Below, one piece after another: positions 10,321 through 18,659 of a stretch of 46,302 nucleotides of DNA. Positions within the stretch are counted from its first letter, which is position 1. Each line of letters begins with the position of its first letter. The notes under the pieces are model-generated. The model was not told where the DNA came from and did not search any database. It saw only the letters and a list, made by a program, of their open reading frames with translations. The DNA comes from an uncultured Alphaproteobacteria bacterium (lineage in GTDB: Bacteria > Pseudomonadota > Alphaproteobacteria > CAAHEQ01 > UBA3637). Location: positions 1 through 46,302 of the forward strand of contig CASEYR010000009.1 in the NCBI GenBank assembly GCA_949292205.1. The letters run 5' to 3'. The translations under genes were made by a program, and so were the position numbers.

Positions 10321-10349
10321 TTGCATTTTAAAGTAATTTTAGATATACT
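10321..10349 (+). promoter_or_regulatory. queH promoter, leaderless arrangement
   Basis: TTGCAT (10321-10326), 17-nt spacer, TATACT (10344-10349). The queH ATG at 10356 lies where transcription should begin, and no Shine-Dalgarno is visible. Confidence 0.6.
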
Positions 10350-10355
10350 ATAAGT

Positions 10356-10892
10356 ATGACTAATGATAAATTACTGTTACTCTCTTGTTGCGCTCCGTGT
10401 TCCGTCGGTGTTATACAGGATTTGCACGATCAAGGACAAGACTTTACCGTTTTGTTTTATAATCCAAATATTCGCCCGAAAGACGAGTATGAAAAACGAC
10501 GGGATGAAAATAAACGTATCTGTGCTGAATTAGGTGTTCCATTTGTAGAGCTCCCCTATGATCCCGACACCTGGACACAAGCAACAAAAGGATTGGAAAA
10601 TGAACCGGAACGCGGAAAACGATGTGATATCTGTTTCTTTATTCGGTTAAAACAAGCCGCTAGCTATGCTCGAAAAAATGGCTTTACACGATTTTCATCT
10701 GTTTTAGGGATATCAAGATACAAAGATTTTGACCAAGTTTGTCGCGCCGGATTAAAGGCAGCTCAAGAAGAACAAATCGATTATGATGTAACGAATTGGC
10801 GTAAAAACGGCGGAGAAGAAAAAAGAGCCCGCCTGACAAAAGAAAGAGGGCTCTATTCTCAAAAATACTGTGGATGCAAACCGCGTCCCTAA
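10356..10892 (+). CDS. queH: Epoxyqueuosine reductase QueH
   Basis: Reduces epoxyqueuosine to queuosine in tRNA, the last step of the pathway started by Tgt. QueH is the cobalamin-independent, iron-sulfur alternative to QueG, common in anaerobes. 178 residues with the family cysteines: LLLSCCAPCS near the N-terminus, RCDICFFIRL in the middle and QKYCGCK at the C-terminus, plus the YNPNIRPKDEYEKRR segment. Probably translated from a leaderless mRNA. Its stop overlaps the stop of the convergent LOG gene by 3 nt. Confidence 0.93.
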   Translation: MTNDKLLLLSCCAPCSVGVIQDLHDQGQDFTVLFYNPNIRPKDEYEKRRDENKRICAELGVPFVELPYDPDTWTQATKGLENEPERGKRCDICFFIRLKQAASYARKNGFTRFSSVLGISRYKDFDQVCRAGLKAAQEEQIDYDVTNWRKNGGEEKRARLTKERGLYSQKYCGCKPRP

Positions 10893-11500
10893 CTCTCTTC
10901 TCTTAATTTTTTTTCTTTTTCATTAGCATCTAGGCGATTTTGAACTTTTTCCAAAGCCTCAAAAATCTCCTCAGGATGATCAACGAACTCTACGAAATCC
11001 ACCTTATCTTGATTCAAAGTCCCCTCCTGAAGCATATTTAGAATAAGTTCTTGAAAAGGCTTCCAAAAATCATTATAGTTTAAGAAAATAAGCGGTTTTT
11101 TCTTAACTTCCCCCGTTTGAATCAAAACAGCGAATTCGGAAAACTCATCTATCGTTCCCCAACCACCGGGACCAACTAAAACAGCATCCCCCATTTGAAA
11201 CATATCCATTTTCCGTCTTGACAAATTCGGAACAATTTTAATCTCACCCAGTCTGAAAACAGATGGATCTTTACATTGCAGCTCTAATAATTTCAAGGTT
11301 GTAATTCCAACAACACGCCCGTCTTTATTACGCACCCCCTGAAACATACTTCCCATCATGCCTTCATCACCGATACCGAAAACGACGGTAATCCCGTGTT
11401 CCGCAAGCAATTCTCCGGTTCGACGCATCGGCGCATGATGAACCGATGAAATAGAAGCCGCCGCACCGGCAAAAACAGTAATCATATCATATCTTTTCAT
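10889..11500 (-). CDS. LOG family protein (TIGR00730-like)
   Basis: 203 residues, Rossmann-like fold. The LOG/lysine-decarboxylase-like motif PGGWGTIDEF is intact, preceded by SRRKMDMFQMGDA, which corresponds to the RK element of the family. Characterised LOG enzymes cleave ribose 5-phosphate from cytokinin nucleotides or other nucleoside monophosphates; the bacterial substrate here is unknown. Monocistronic, with its own promoter at 11526-11553 and AAAGGA before the ATG; converges on queH. Confidence 0.8.
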   Translation of the reverse strand: MKRYDMITVFAGAAASISSVHHAPMRRTGELLAEHGITVVFGIGDEGMMGSMFQGVRNKDGRVVGITTLKLLELQCKDPSVFRLGEIKIVPNLSRRKMDMFQMGDAVLVGPGGWGTIDEFSEFAVLIQTGEVKKKPLIFLNYNDFWKPFQELILNMLQEGTLNQDKVDFVEFVDHPEEIFEALEKVQNRLDANEKEKKLREES

Positions 11501-11525
11501 TTTTGTTCCTTTGTTGAATGCTTGT

Positions 11526-11553
11526 ATTATAAGCTTTTTGATTTCTTTTTCAA
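11526..11553 (-). promoter_or_regulatory. Promoter of the LOG gene
   Basis: Minus-strand TTGAAA (11548-11553), 16-nt spacer, consensus TATAAT (11526-11531), about 25 nt before the start at 11500. Confidence 0.65.
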
Positions 11554-11562
11554 TAAAAAAAG

Positions 11563-11591
11563 TTGCACCGAAATTTGTTTTACGCTATCTT
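11563..11591 (+). promoter_or_regulatory. Promoter of the flavin reductase-rubredoxin gene
   Basis: TTGCAC (11563-11568), 17-nt spacer, TATCTT (11586-11591). The predicted start near 11598 gives a leader of only about 14 nt before the ATG at 11612. It lies back to back with the LOG promoter. Confidence 0.5.
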
Positions 11592-11611
11592 AAAAAAGGA
11601 TGGAAAAAAAA

Positions 11612-12220
11612 ATGAATTTAGAGGCTCTTTTTAAAATCTCACATGGACTATATATAACAGGGGCACGTGATACACAAAATCGGTTAATTGGTAGCTGTGT
11701 AGATGCGGTTATGGTTGTTGAAGCCTCTCCGGCACAAATCATGATATCTTTGGGAAAAAACTCATTTACATGTCAAAATGTTTTGACATCTCAAAAATTG
11801 TCTTTATCCGTTTTACCAATGGATATAGCAGATAGCATCATTCAAACTTTTGGCATGAAATCTTCCAAAACAGTGGATAAATGGAGCAATACACCTTATC
11901 ATTTATATCAAGATCTTCCCGTATTAAATCAGGCAAGCGCTTATATGACTCTTAAGGTTGTTCAAAAAATTGAAACAGCCACACACTGGGTTTTCTTGTG
12001 TGACGTCCAATCGGTTGAAGCGGGTTCAATGGCTCCGGTTTTAACTTATGCAAATTATCAAAACAACAAAAGAAAGGAGAAAAAAATGACAGAATCAAAG
12101 AAATGGGTTTGCACCGTCTGTGGATATGTTTATGACGGAGAAACACCTTTTGAAGATTTACCGGATGATTGGGTCTGTCCTTTATGTGGAGAACCTAAAT
12201 CCGTTTTTGTTCAAGAATAA
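11612..12220 (+). CDS. Flavin reductase-rubredoxin fusion (Hrb-like)
   Basis: 202 residues. The first 145 or so form a flavin-reductase-like FMN-binding domain (start [39 protein letters not shown]). A Lys/Asn-rich linker follows, then a full rubredoxin with [11 protein letters not shown] and CPLCGEPK as iron ligands. The layout matches high-molecular-weight rubredoxin, which passes electrons from NAD(P)H to flavodiiron proteins for O2 or NO reduction; no flavodiiron gene is in the window. ATG at 11612 (alternative 11600) matches the family start. The linker encodes a strong internal Shine-Dalgarno and in-frame ATG. Confidence 0.88.
   Translation: MNLEALFKISHGLYITGARDTQNRLIGSCVDAVMVVEASPAQIMISLGKNSFTCQNVLTSQKLSLSVLPMDIADSIIQTFGMKSSKTVDKWSNTPYHLYQDLPVLNQASAYMTLKVVQKIETATHWVFLCDVQSVEAGSMAPVLTYANYQNNKRKEKKMTESKKWVCTVCGYVYDGETPFEDLPDDWVCPLCGEPKSVFVQE
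12073..12088 (+). promoter_or_regulatory. Internal ribosome binding site and start for free rubredoxin
   Basis: AAAGGAG (12073-12079) lies 6 nt before an in-frame ATG (12086-12088) at the fusion boundary. Initiation here would give a 44-residue rubredoxin beginning [12 protein letters not shown], a natural rubredoxin N-terminus. The linker codons around it are A-rich and may exist mainly to form this site. Confidence 0.5.
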
Positions 12221-12225
12221 AAAAC

Positions 12226-12253
12226 AAAAATCCCTGTTAAATCGGGGATTTTT
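12226..12253. terminator. Bidirectional intrinsic terminator
   Basis: AAAAATCCC (12226-12234) pairs with GGGATTTTT (12245-12253) around a 10-nt loop. It sits between the rubredoxin fusion (+) and the small lipoprotein gene (-), 13 nt from the latter's stop, and can serve both strands. Confidence 0.8.
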
Positions 12254-12266
12254 CGTTAAGTTTAAC

Positions 12267-12392
12267 TTAAGGTTTTTGAGTAACCACATATGGATAAGGA
12301 TAAACACTATTATCCGGAGGAATAGGTCTTGAAACTTTTCCGCATGACACCAAAAGGAAAAGACAAATAATACACCCTATGATTTTAACCAT
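12267..12392 (-). CDS. Small LptM/YifL-like lipoprotein
   Basis: 41 residues: a short hydrophobic signal (MVKIIGCIICLFLLVSC) whose LVSC fits a lipobox, then CGKVSRPIPPDNSVYPYPY. The CGxxxPxxPP pattern right after the lipidated Cys is that of LptM (YifL), which helps mature the LptDE LPS translocon. Start at 12392 is set by AGGGCGG about 9 nt upstream; the longer frame upstream runs through the neighbouring gene. LptM usually sits near lysA or argH, so the neighbourhood gives no support; homology is plausible but rests on a short motif. Confidence 0.6.
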   Translation of the reverse strand: MVKIIGCIICLFLLVSCGKVSRPIPPDNSVYPYPYVVTQKP

Positions 12393-12411
12393 TATACATT
12401 CCGCCCTTTTC

Positions 12412-13086
12412 TTAAACGTTGCTTCCACTTGCAGAATCATTTTGATCCGATGAAATACTACCATCATCTTGATCCGATGTACCGGCATCCGGAGTTGTTC
12501 CACAATCATCACCCTGACAAAGATCTAATTCGCGATGAAACCAGAAAAACATTTCAACTGTTCCGGAATTATCATCATCGGAATCTGCAGATACAAACTT
12601 AGAGCAAAGATCGTGATCGGGATTTGAAAAGTCAAAATAATTATCTTCACTACCTGCCGCCCCTGGGATCGGACCAAAACGATCATTACTATTAGAATCA
12701 ACCATTAACCATTCAACCATGCGCCAATCCCGTAAAATTTTTTCACACACTTTCAAGGGAACATTCCGAACAGCAAACACAAACATACCATCATTATATG
12801 TCGTCATTGTAATCGGATACCCATGATTTGTCGTATCTCCGAACTCCTGCAACTCTACAGGTTGATTTATCGGCCATTCAGAGCGCCCCAACAAGGTTGC
12901 TAAAGTTGTTGCCCGAACCTCCATTTCATTCATGGTTTCACTGGCATGATACATATCCATAGCCCACACATATCCCCGAATAAAAGCGAGAGATAAAAAC
13001 CCCATAATAGCCAGGACAACAACAAGCTCCATCAGAGTTCTACCAGATTCATTTTGAGAAATACTTTTATGCGGTTCAGCCATCAT
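12412..13086 (-). CDS. Type IV pilin-like protein with class III leader
   Basis: 224 residues. After a short charged leader (MMAEPHKSISQNESG) comes RTLMELVVVLAIMGFLSL, the prepilin-peptidase site and hydrophobic helix with the conserved Glu at +5. The globular part has paired cysteines (VCEKIL; DLCSKF; LDLCQGDDCG), and the last 30 residues are Asp/Ser/Gly-rich. Similar in plan to the protein at 44901. No secretin, PilB or PilC genes are in the window, so whether it builds a pilus or pseudopilus is unknown. AGGGG precedes the ATG pair at 13081-13086; a longer start at 13164 lacks a site. Confidence 0.75.
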   Translation of the reverse strand: MMAEPHKSISQNESGRTLMELVVVLAIMGFLSLAFIRGYVWAMDMYHASETMNEMEVRATTLATLLGRSEWPINQPVELQEFGDTTNHGYPITMTTYNDGMFVFAVRNVPLKVCEKILRDWRMVEWLMVDSNSNDRFGPIPGAAGSEDNYFDFSNPDHDLCSKFVSADSDDDNSGTVEMFFWFHRELDLCQGDDCGTTPDAGTSDQDDGSISSDQNDSASGSNV

Positions 13087-13146
13087 TTTCAATCCCCTTA
13101 AATTAAGCATATGTGACAAAGTATCATGTGACACAAAAATTGTCAA

Positions 13147-13177
13147 TAAAAAAAGCGTGCCCAAAGGACACGCTTTT
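13147..13177 (-). terminator. rpsA terminator
   Basis: AAAAGCGTG (13151-13159) pairs with CACGCTTTT (13169-13177); on the minus strand a run of seven T follows. It lies 17 nt past the rpsA stop. Confidence 0.85.
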
Positions 13178-13193
13178 AAAACAAAGATACAAA

Positions 13194-14969
13194 TTATTCT
13201 TCTGTTTTTTCAGATTCATCATCAGCTTGATCTTTTTTAGCTTTTTTCTTAGCTGATTTTTCCTCTGCTTCTTCTTTCTTGGTTGATTTTTTAGCTTTTT
13301 TAGCCAATGCAGCCCCTAAAATATCACCCAAAGAAGCACCGGCAGAAGTTGAACCGAATTCTTCCATCGCTTGCTTTTCTTCATCCACTTCGCGAGCCTT
13401 AATGGACAAGTTCAGCTTACGTGTTTTTGCATCAAACAGAGTCACTTTAGCATCTACCTTTTCGCCGATAGCAAAGCGTTCTGTTTTTTGTTCGGAACGA
13501 GCTCTGGATAAATCAGAACGTTTGATGTATCCTTTAACACCGTTCACATCAACTTCAATTCCGTTTTCTTCAATTGCAGAAACAACACCTGTGACAACTG
13601 CGCCTTTTTTCAATGTTTCGGAAACACCCGCAAACGGATCTTCGGACAATTGCTTGACACCCAAAGAAATGCGTTCTTTTTCAACATCAATGTCCAAGAT
13701 TTTAGCTTTAACGACCATACCTTTTTTATAGTCTTTAATAGCTTCTTCACCCGGTTTGTCCCAAGACAAATCTGATGTATGAATCATACCGTCCAAATCT
13801 TCATTCAAAGCGATAAAAATACCGAATTCAATCATATTCTTAATTTCGCCTTCAACGATATCTCCGACATTATGTGTGTCGGCAAAAGCTTTCCACGGAT
13901 TTTCTTGTAATTGCTTCATGCCTAAGGAAATACGACGTTTGGATTCATCAACATCCAAAATAATCACATCAACTTCTTGGCTCATAGAAACAATCTTGCT
14001 GGGATGAACGTTTTTCTTTGTCCAGCTCATCTCAGAAACATGAACCAAACCTTCAACACCCGGAGCAATTTCAATGAAAGCACCGTAATCCGTGATATTG
14101 CTGATTTTACCTTTCAAGGTTGTTCCGACAGGGAAACGTTCGTTAATACCAATCCAAGGATCATTTTCCAATTGCTTCATACCCAAGGAAATACGACCGG
14201 TATCCGTATTAAATTTGATGATCTGAACCTTAACCGTTTGTCCGACAGACAAAATTTCGGCCGGATTCGTAACACGTTTCCAAGAAATATCCGTAACATG
14301 CAACAAACCATCAACACCGCCCAAATCAATAAAAGCACCGTAATCCGTAATATTCTTAACAGTTCCTTCAACAACTTGACCTTCAGACAAATTCTTAATG
14401 ATCTCGGAACGTTGTTCGGCACGCGTTTCTTCCAAAACAGCACGACGAGACACAACAATATTTCCGCGTAATTTGTCCATTTTTAACAAAGCAAACGGTT
14501 GAGGAATTCCCATCAACGGGCTCATATCCCGAATCGGACGAACATCAATTTGGCTACCCGGCAAGAAAGCCGTTGCACCGTTTAAATCGACGGTAAAGCC
14601 GCCTTTAACACGACCAAAGATTGTTCCGGTAACATGTTCACCTTTTTCCATTGCTTTTTCCAAATCGCCCCAAGCTTCTTCACGACGAGCTTTTTCACGA
14701 GACAAAACGGCATTTCCGTTCTTATCTTCATAGCGATCAATAAAAACTTCAATCACATCACCGATATGCAGTTCCTGAGCACCACATTCGGACAGAGGGA
14801 TACGACCCTCAGATTTCAAACCGACATCAACGATGACAACATCATCATCAAAACCAACGACTTTACCGGAAACAACCTTACCTTGAAGAGCCCCTTTTCC
14901 CATAAATTCATCAAGTAATGCGCCAAAATCTTCGGATACGCCCGGCATTTGGTTTTCTGTTTTATTCAT
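13194..14969 (-). CDS. rpsA: 30S ribosomal protein S1
   Basis: 591 residues containing six S1 RNA-binding repeats; for example DYGAFIDLGGVDGLLHVTDI and DYGAFIEIAPGVEGLVHVSE mark repeats 3 and 4, each ending near RISLGMKQL. S1 unfolds mRNA and brings it to the 30S subunit. The C-terminal 45 residues are a Lys/Glu-rich tail (KKAKKSTKKEE-type) not needed for the fold. AGGAAT lies about 9 nt before the ATG. The cmk gene often found upstream is absent; here a FYDLN-acid gene diverges from it. Confidence 0.97.
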   Translation of the reverse strand: MNKTENQMPGVSEDFGALLDEFMGKGALQGKVVSGKVVGFDDDVVIVDVGLKSEGRIPLSECGAQELHIGDVIEVFIDRYEDKNGNAVLSREKARREEAWGDLEKAMEKGEHVTGTIFGRVKGGFTVDLNGATAFLPGSQIDVRPIRDMSPLMGIPQPFALLKMDKLRGNIVVSRRAVLEETRAEQRSEIIKNLSEGQVVEGTVKNITDYGAFIDLGGVDGLLHVTDISWKRVTNPAEILSVGQTVKVQIIKFNTDTGRISLGMKQLENDPWIGINERFPVGTTLKGKISNITDYGAFIEIAPGVEGLVHVSEMSWTKKNVHPSKIVSMSQEVDVIILDVDESKRRISLGMKQLQENPWKAFADTHNVGDIVEGEIKNMIEFGIFIALNEDLDGMIHTSDLSWDKPGEEAIKDYKKGMVVKAKILDIDVEKERISLGVKQLSEDPFAGVSETLKKGAVVTGVVSAIEENGIEVDVNGVKGYIKRSDLSRARSEQKTERFAIGEKVDAKVTLFDAKTRKLNLSIKAREVDEEKQAMEEFGSTSAGASLGDILGAALAKKAKKSTKKEEAEEKSAKKKAKKDQADDESEKTEE

Positions 14970-15120
14970 ATAATATTCCTAAATATTCAAAATTGGCCGA
15001 CAAAGTCATTCTCAATCAAACTTTGCGGACTTAGCTTGCGCCCATTAACAAATCGACTGCCGCGAGCACCTCTGGCAAATCGCATTCACCGACGATCGGA
15101 GAACGGCATTTATATACCAT
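14970..15120 (-). promoter_or_regulatory. Probable structured rpsA leader
   Basis: Between rpsA and the divergent FYDLN gene the minus strand is richer in GC than nearby spacers and can form nested stems: TGCCG/CGGCA (near 15058 and 15104) around a CCGA/TCGG hairpin. Such folded leaders are known for S1 autoregulation in other bacteria, so that role is suggested only by analogy. A 29-codon frame (15120-15031) has no ribosome site. Confidence 0.3.
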
Positions 15121-15259
15121 ACTTTATCTTAAATTGCAATCATTAAATTAAAATGAAATAATCAAATATTTTTTACGACTTTTGTGCATTTTTTTATTGA
15201 CAAAAACAAAAGAATGTGTAAAAGGCTTCTGAAAAGACTTTGACTATATGGAGGAAAAA

Positions 15260-15622
15260 ATGACAAAACCGGAATGGGGTCTAAAAAGAAAATGTGCAAA
15301 ATGTGGCTCTTTTTTCTACGATATGCGCAAAGAAACCTTTTCTTGTCCTAAATGTGGCAAGGAATATTCTTTGGATACATATGAAGAGGCTAAAACAAAG
15401 CAACTAATGAAATTGGCAAAAAAAGCAGCCCCAAAAATTGATGATGAAAATCTGGATGAGGAAACTTTGTTGCAGATGACCGAGGATGTTCCCTTAACAG
15501 AAGATGACATTGGATCAGACGATATAGATCTATTAGATGATTCAGAAGATATGGGCGAGAACCAATCGGATTTAAGTAATCTGGTTGAAGACTTTGATGA
15601 TGACGACAAAAATGAACGATAA
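15260..15622 (+). CDS. TIGR02300 / FYDLN-acid family zinc-ribbon protein
   Basis: 120 residues. The N-terminal half is a zinc ribbon (RKCAKCGSFFYDM, then SCPKCGKEY), in the position of the FYDLN motif that names this alphaproteobacterial family; FYDM here is a variant. The C-terminal half is a strongly acidic tail (about 25 Asp/Glu in 60 residues). Function unknown. ATG at 15260 is chosen because GGAGG lies at the right distance, while an upstream in-frame ATG at 15248 overlaps that site. The end overlaps yqgE by 11 nt. Confidence 0.88.
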   Translation: MTKPEWGLKRKCAKCGSFFYDMRKETFSCPKCGKEYSLDTYEEAKTKQLMKLAKKAAPKIDDENLDEETLLQMTEDVPLTEDDIGSDDIDLLDDSEDMGENQSDLSNLVEDFDDDDKNER

Positions 15623-16190
15623 TCCATCAGCTTCGTTTATTCCTTTGACCGGTCAGTTTTTAGTAGCTGTTCCGGGGATGGGTGATATTCGTTTTGACAG
15701 AAGTGTTGTTTATATTTACAATCACAGTGAACAGAATGGGGCTCAAGGCATTGTCATCAATCGTCCTGCCGAGCATCTCTTTTTTCAAGAGTTATTGATT
15801 CAGATGCATATTCCGGTTCCGGATATGGCACTGCCTCCGCTGTTAATTGGTGGACCCGATCAAGTTACGCGTGGTTTTATCTTACACTCCTCTGATTATA
15901 ACAGTCTGCTAACGCAACGTATTTCATCAGATATTTCCCTGACTGCGACCCAAGAGATTCTTCAGGATATTATTGAAAAACGGGGACCTCAAGAGTTTTT
16001 ATTGGCTTTAGGATGTGCTACATGGCGACGCGGACAATTAGAGGATGAGTTAATGAGTAATGTCTGGTTAACGGTGCCAGCCAATCGTCAAATTTTATTT
16101 CATACGCCATATCCTGATAAATGGCGCGAAGCCTTAAAATCCGTTGGAATAGATGCTTACCGTTTTTCGGGAACAGCGGGAAAGGCCTAA
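15612..16190 (+). CDS. YqgE/AlgH family protein (DUF179)
   Basis: 192 residues matching the DUF179 plan: FLVAVPGMGDIRFDRSVVYI, the NGAQGIVINRP segment, LLIGGPDQVTRGFILHS, and LALGCATWRRGQLEDEL near the C-terminus. The family is widespread in Proteobacteria and has no agreed biochemical role. The start at 15612 lies inside the last codons of the FYDLN gene, so the two are likely co-translated; the GT2 gene follows after 1 nt. Confidence 0.88.
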   Translation: MNDNPSASFIPLTGQFLVAVPGMGDIRFDRSVVYIYNHSEQNGAQGIVINRPAEHLFFQELLIQMHIPVPDMALPPLLIGGPDQVTRGFILHSSDYNSLLTQRISSDISLTATQEILQDIIEKRGPQEFLLALGCATWRRGQLEDELMSNVWLTVPANRQILFHTPYPDKWREALKSVGIDAYRFSGTAGKA

Positions 16191-16191
16191 C

Positions 16192-17334
16192 ATGAAATTA
16201 TTCAGAAAACAACACCGGATCATCCTATTGGGAATTGTTTTCATCGGCATATTATTCTTGTTATATCCCTATGTTAAGCAATTTATTCAGAGAACCTTTT
16301 TTCCTCCGACCGTATCTGTTGTTATGCCGACCTATAATCGCGCGAACTTATTGCCTCGAGCCATAGAATCCATTCTACATCAAACTTTCAGGGATTTTGA
16401 ATTAATTATCGTTGATGATGGGTCTACCGATCACTCTAAAGAAGTTTTACAATCTTATGCTGATTTGGATGATCGCATTATCGTATTATATAACTCCGAA
16501 AACAAAGGAATTTCTTACTCCCGCAATCGCGGAAATAACGCAGCACGCGGGAAATATATTGCCATTATGGATAGTGATGACATTTCATTACCCAAGCGGC
16601 TAGAAAAATCGGTTGACTTTCTGAAAAAACATCCGGATATAACTGCCGTTAATTCCACTTACACAAAAACCAGCTCTCCGAAAACGAACAACTGGGTACC
16701 TAAAAAGCGATTGGATATTCTGATGAATCTGGGAAATTATTTTACTCATCTGGCATTGGTTCGCCGTGATTTTATCGAGCAACATAATATCCATTATGAT
16801 GAAGCTTTTATCAGTTCCGAAGACTATGATTTTTGGCGTCAGGTTATCTTTGCCGGCGGACAGCTTGCCATGATTAATGAGCCTTTATTGACTCTGCGTC
16901 GCCATAAGACAAATACACCAGAGTATTATCAAGCCATTAAAGATAATCGTAAAATCATCTCGGCTCAATTTCTGGAACGCTTTGGTATTTCTAAAGAAGA
17001 TGCCTTTCGGGGAAATCGATGCGATTTACTTTACCAAATGCGTCTAAACAATCCGAGAGTGCAATTAGTAGATCAAGAAACACTTGATTTTACTTATCGA
17101 AAAGAATGTACGAATGAACAATTACCAATGGACAGTCTTTATTTAAAACATACAGATTATGTGGATAATTTAATTCCGGATGGACCAAACAAGTTTAAGC
17201 GACAGAGAACGGGAGAAACCGCGACAGTCATGTATCAAAGTCCCTCTTTGATCGTTCTACGCTGGGAAAACGGGAAAGAAGAGACGTTTGAACATCAAGA
17301 AAATGCATGGGCTTTAACCGACAAGAAAATCTAA
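16192..17334 (+). CDS. Membrane-anchored family 2 glycosyltransferase
   Basis: 380 residues. One N-terminal TM segment (about 10-27) precedes a GT-A domain: VSVVMPTYNRANLLPRAIES, LIIVDDGSTDHSKEV, the DxD-containing IAIMDSDDISLPKR, and a SSEDYDFWRQ acceptor-side motif. The last 130 residues or so match nothing I recognise. Nucleotide sugar and acceptor unknown. The start has AAAGG 9 nt upstream and lies 1 nt after yqgE. The stop codon overlaps the stop of convergent miaB (TAA and TAG share two bases). Confidence 0.85.
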   Translation: MKLFRKQHRIILLGIVFIGILFLLYPYVKQFIQRTFFPPTVSVVMPTYNRANLLPRAIESILHQTFRDFELIIVDDGSTDHSKEVLQSYADLDDRIIVLYNSENKGISYSRNRGNNAARGKYIAIMDSDDISLPKRLEKSVDFLKKHPDITAVNSTYTKTSSPKTNNWVPKKRLDILMNLGNYFTHLALVRRDFIEQHNIHYDEAFISSEDYDFWRQVIFAGGQLAMINEPLLTLRRHKTNTPEYYQAIKDNRKIISAQFLERFGISKEDAFRGNRCDLLYQMRLNNPRVQLVDQETLDFTYRKECTNEQLPMDSLYLKHTDYVDNLIPDGPNKFKRQRTGETATVMYQSPSLIVLRWENGKEETFEHQENAWALTDKKI

Positions 17335-18659
17335 TCAGCCTTGGGATTAATTATTTCGCCCGACAAAGATGTTGCCGTTGCACCGGTAATACGAACCGTT
17401 ACAATTTGTCCCAAGTTGGATTTATCCCCTTCAACATGTGTATTTTGTAAGTAAGGGGTATAACCTGAAATTTGTCCTTTTTCACGTCCCTTTTCAATCA
17501 TCAGAACGTCTAATGTTTTACCAACCGTTGCAACATTAAAAGCCTTCTGTTGACTCAACAACAACTCCTGCAACCGCATCAGGCGTTCTGTTTTGATACG
17601 CTCATCTATTTGATTCTTCATCAAGCTGGCCGGCGTTCCGGGACGAGCACTGAACTTAAAAGAAAAAGAACTGGCATACTGAACTTGTCGAACAACGTCC
17701 ATCGTTCCTTCAAAATCGGCATCTGTTTCCCCCGGAAAACCAACAATAAAGTCAGATGAAATCGCAATATCCGGTCTGACGGCTCGGAAACGATCAACAA
17801 TATCCAAATACTCCCGCACGGTGTATTGACGATTCATTGCCTTTAAAACCGCATCACTCCCCGATTGAATCGGCAAGTGAATATAGGGCATCAACTGGGG
17901 CACATCTCGATGAGCCGTAATAATGTTATCTGTCATTTCGGATGGATAAGATGTCGTATAACGAATACGCTCTAGCCCTTGTATATCAGCCATCATACGG
18001 ATAATATCACCTAAATCTCTAGCCCCTTCACCATGCCAGCCATTTACATTTTGCCCCAACAACATAATTTCTTTGGCACCTGTTTCAACTAATCTACGTG
18101 CTTCGGCCAATATCTCATCAGCCGGTCGAGAGTATTCACACCCCCTTGTATACGGAACGACACAATAGGAACAGAAGTGATCACAACCTTCTTGAACAGC
18201 CAAGAAACAGGAAGCTCCTGTCGCCCGAGTTTCAGGCAAAAAGTCAAACTTTGACTCTGCCGGAAAATCAGCAACGACAACTCGCCCTTTTTTCCGATTA
18301 AACTTGGTAACCAGCTCGGGCAATCGATGATAGTTTTGAGGACCAACCGCAATATCAACCGCATGAGCTCGGCGAAGCAACTCTTCACCGCCGGCTTGAA
18401 CGACACAGCCTGCGACAATCAACAAAGTATCCAAACCTTTTGCTTTACGAGCCTGTTTAACCTCATTCATACGACCCACTTCGGAGAATAGTTTTTCGGA
18501 AGCCTTTTCGCGAATATGACACGTATTCAACAACAGAATATCAGCTTCTTCCTTTCTATCCGTTTCCTGATATCCCAAAAAGCCCAAAGCATCCCGCATC
18601 CGAGCGGAATCATACATATTCATTTGACATCCGAATGTTTTAATATAAACTTTTTTCAT
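17331..18659 (-). CDS. miaB: tRNA-i6A37 methylthiotransferase MiaB
   Basis: Radical-SAM enzyme that adds a methylthio group to i6A37 of tRNAs. 442 residues: N-terminal UPF0004 domain with the three auxiliary-cluster cysteines (TFGCQMN, LLNTCHIREKASEKLF, VAGCVVQ), the radical-SAM CxxxCxxC in GCDHFCSYCVVPYTRG, and a C-terminal TRAM domain (about 375-440). Directly follows the Sel1-type gene with no intergenic base, so the two are probably co-transcribed. Confidence 0.97.
   Translation of the reverse strand: MKKVYIKTFGCQMNMYDSARMRDALGFLGYQETDRKEEADILLLNTCHIREKASEKLFSEVGRMNEVKQARKAKGLDTLLIVAGCVVQAGGEELLRRAHAVDIAVGPQNYHRLPELVTKFNRKKGRVVVADFPAESKFDFLPETRATGASCFLAVQEGCDHFCSYCVVPYTRGCEYSRPADEILAEARRLVETGAKEIMLLGQNVNGWHGEGARDLGDIIRMMADIQGLERIRYTTSYPSEMTDNIITAHRDVPQLMPYIHLPIQSGSDAVLKAMNRQYTVREYLDIVDRFRAVRPDIAISSDFIVGFPGETDADFEGTMDVVRQVQYASSFSFKFSARPGTPASLMKNQIDERIKTERLMRLQELLLSQQKAFNVATVGKTLDVLMIEKGREKGQISGYTPYLQNTHVEGDKSNLGQIVTVRITGATATSLSGEIINPKAD

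Noticed and set aside
15031-15120. 29-codon frame upstream of rpsA
   Set aside because: No Shine-Dalgarno; the region is better explained as a folded leader.
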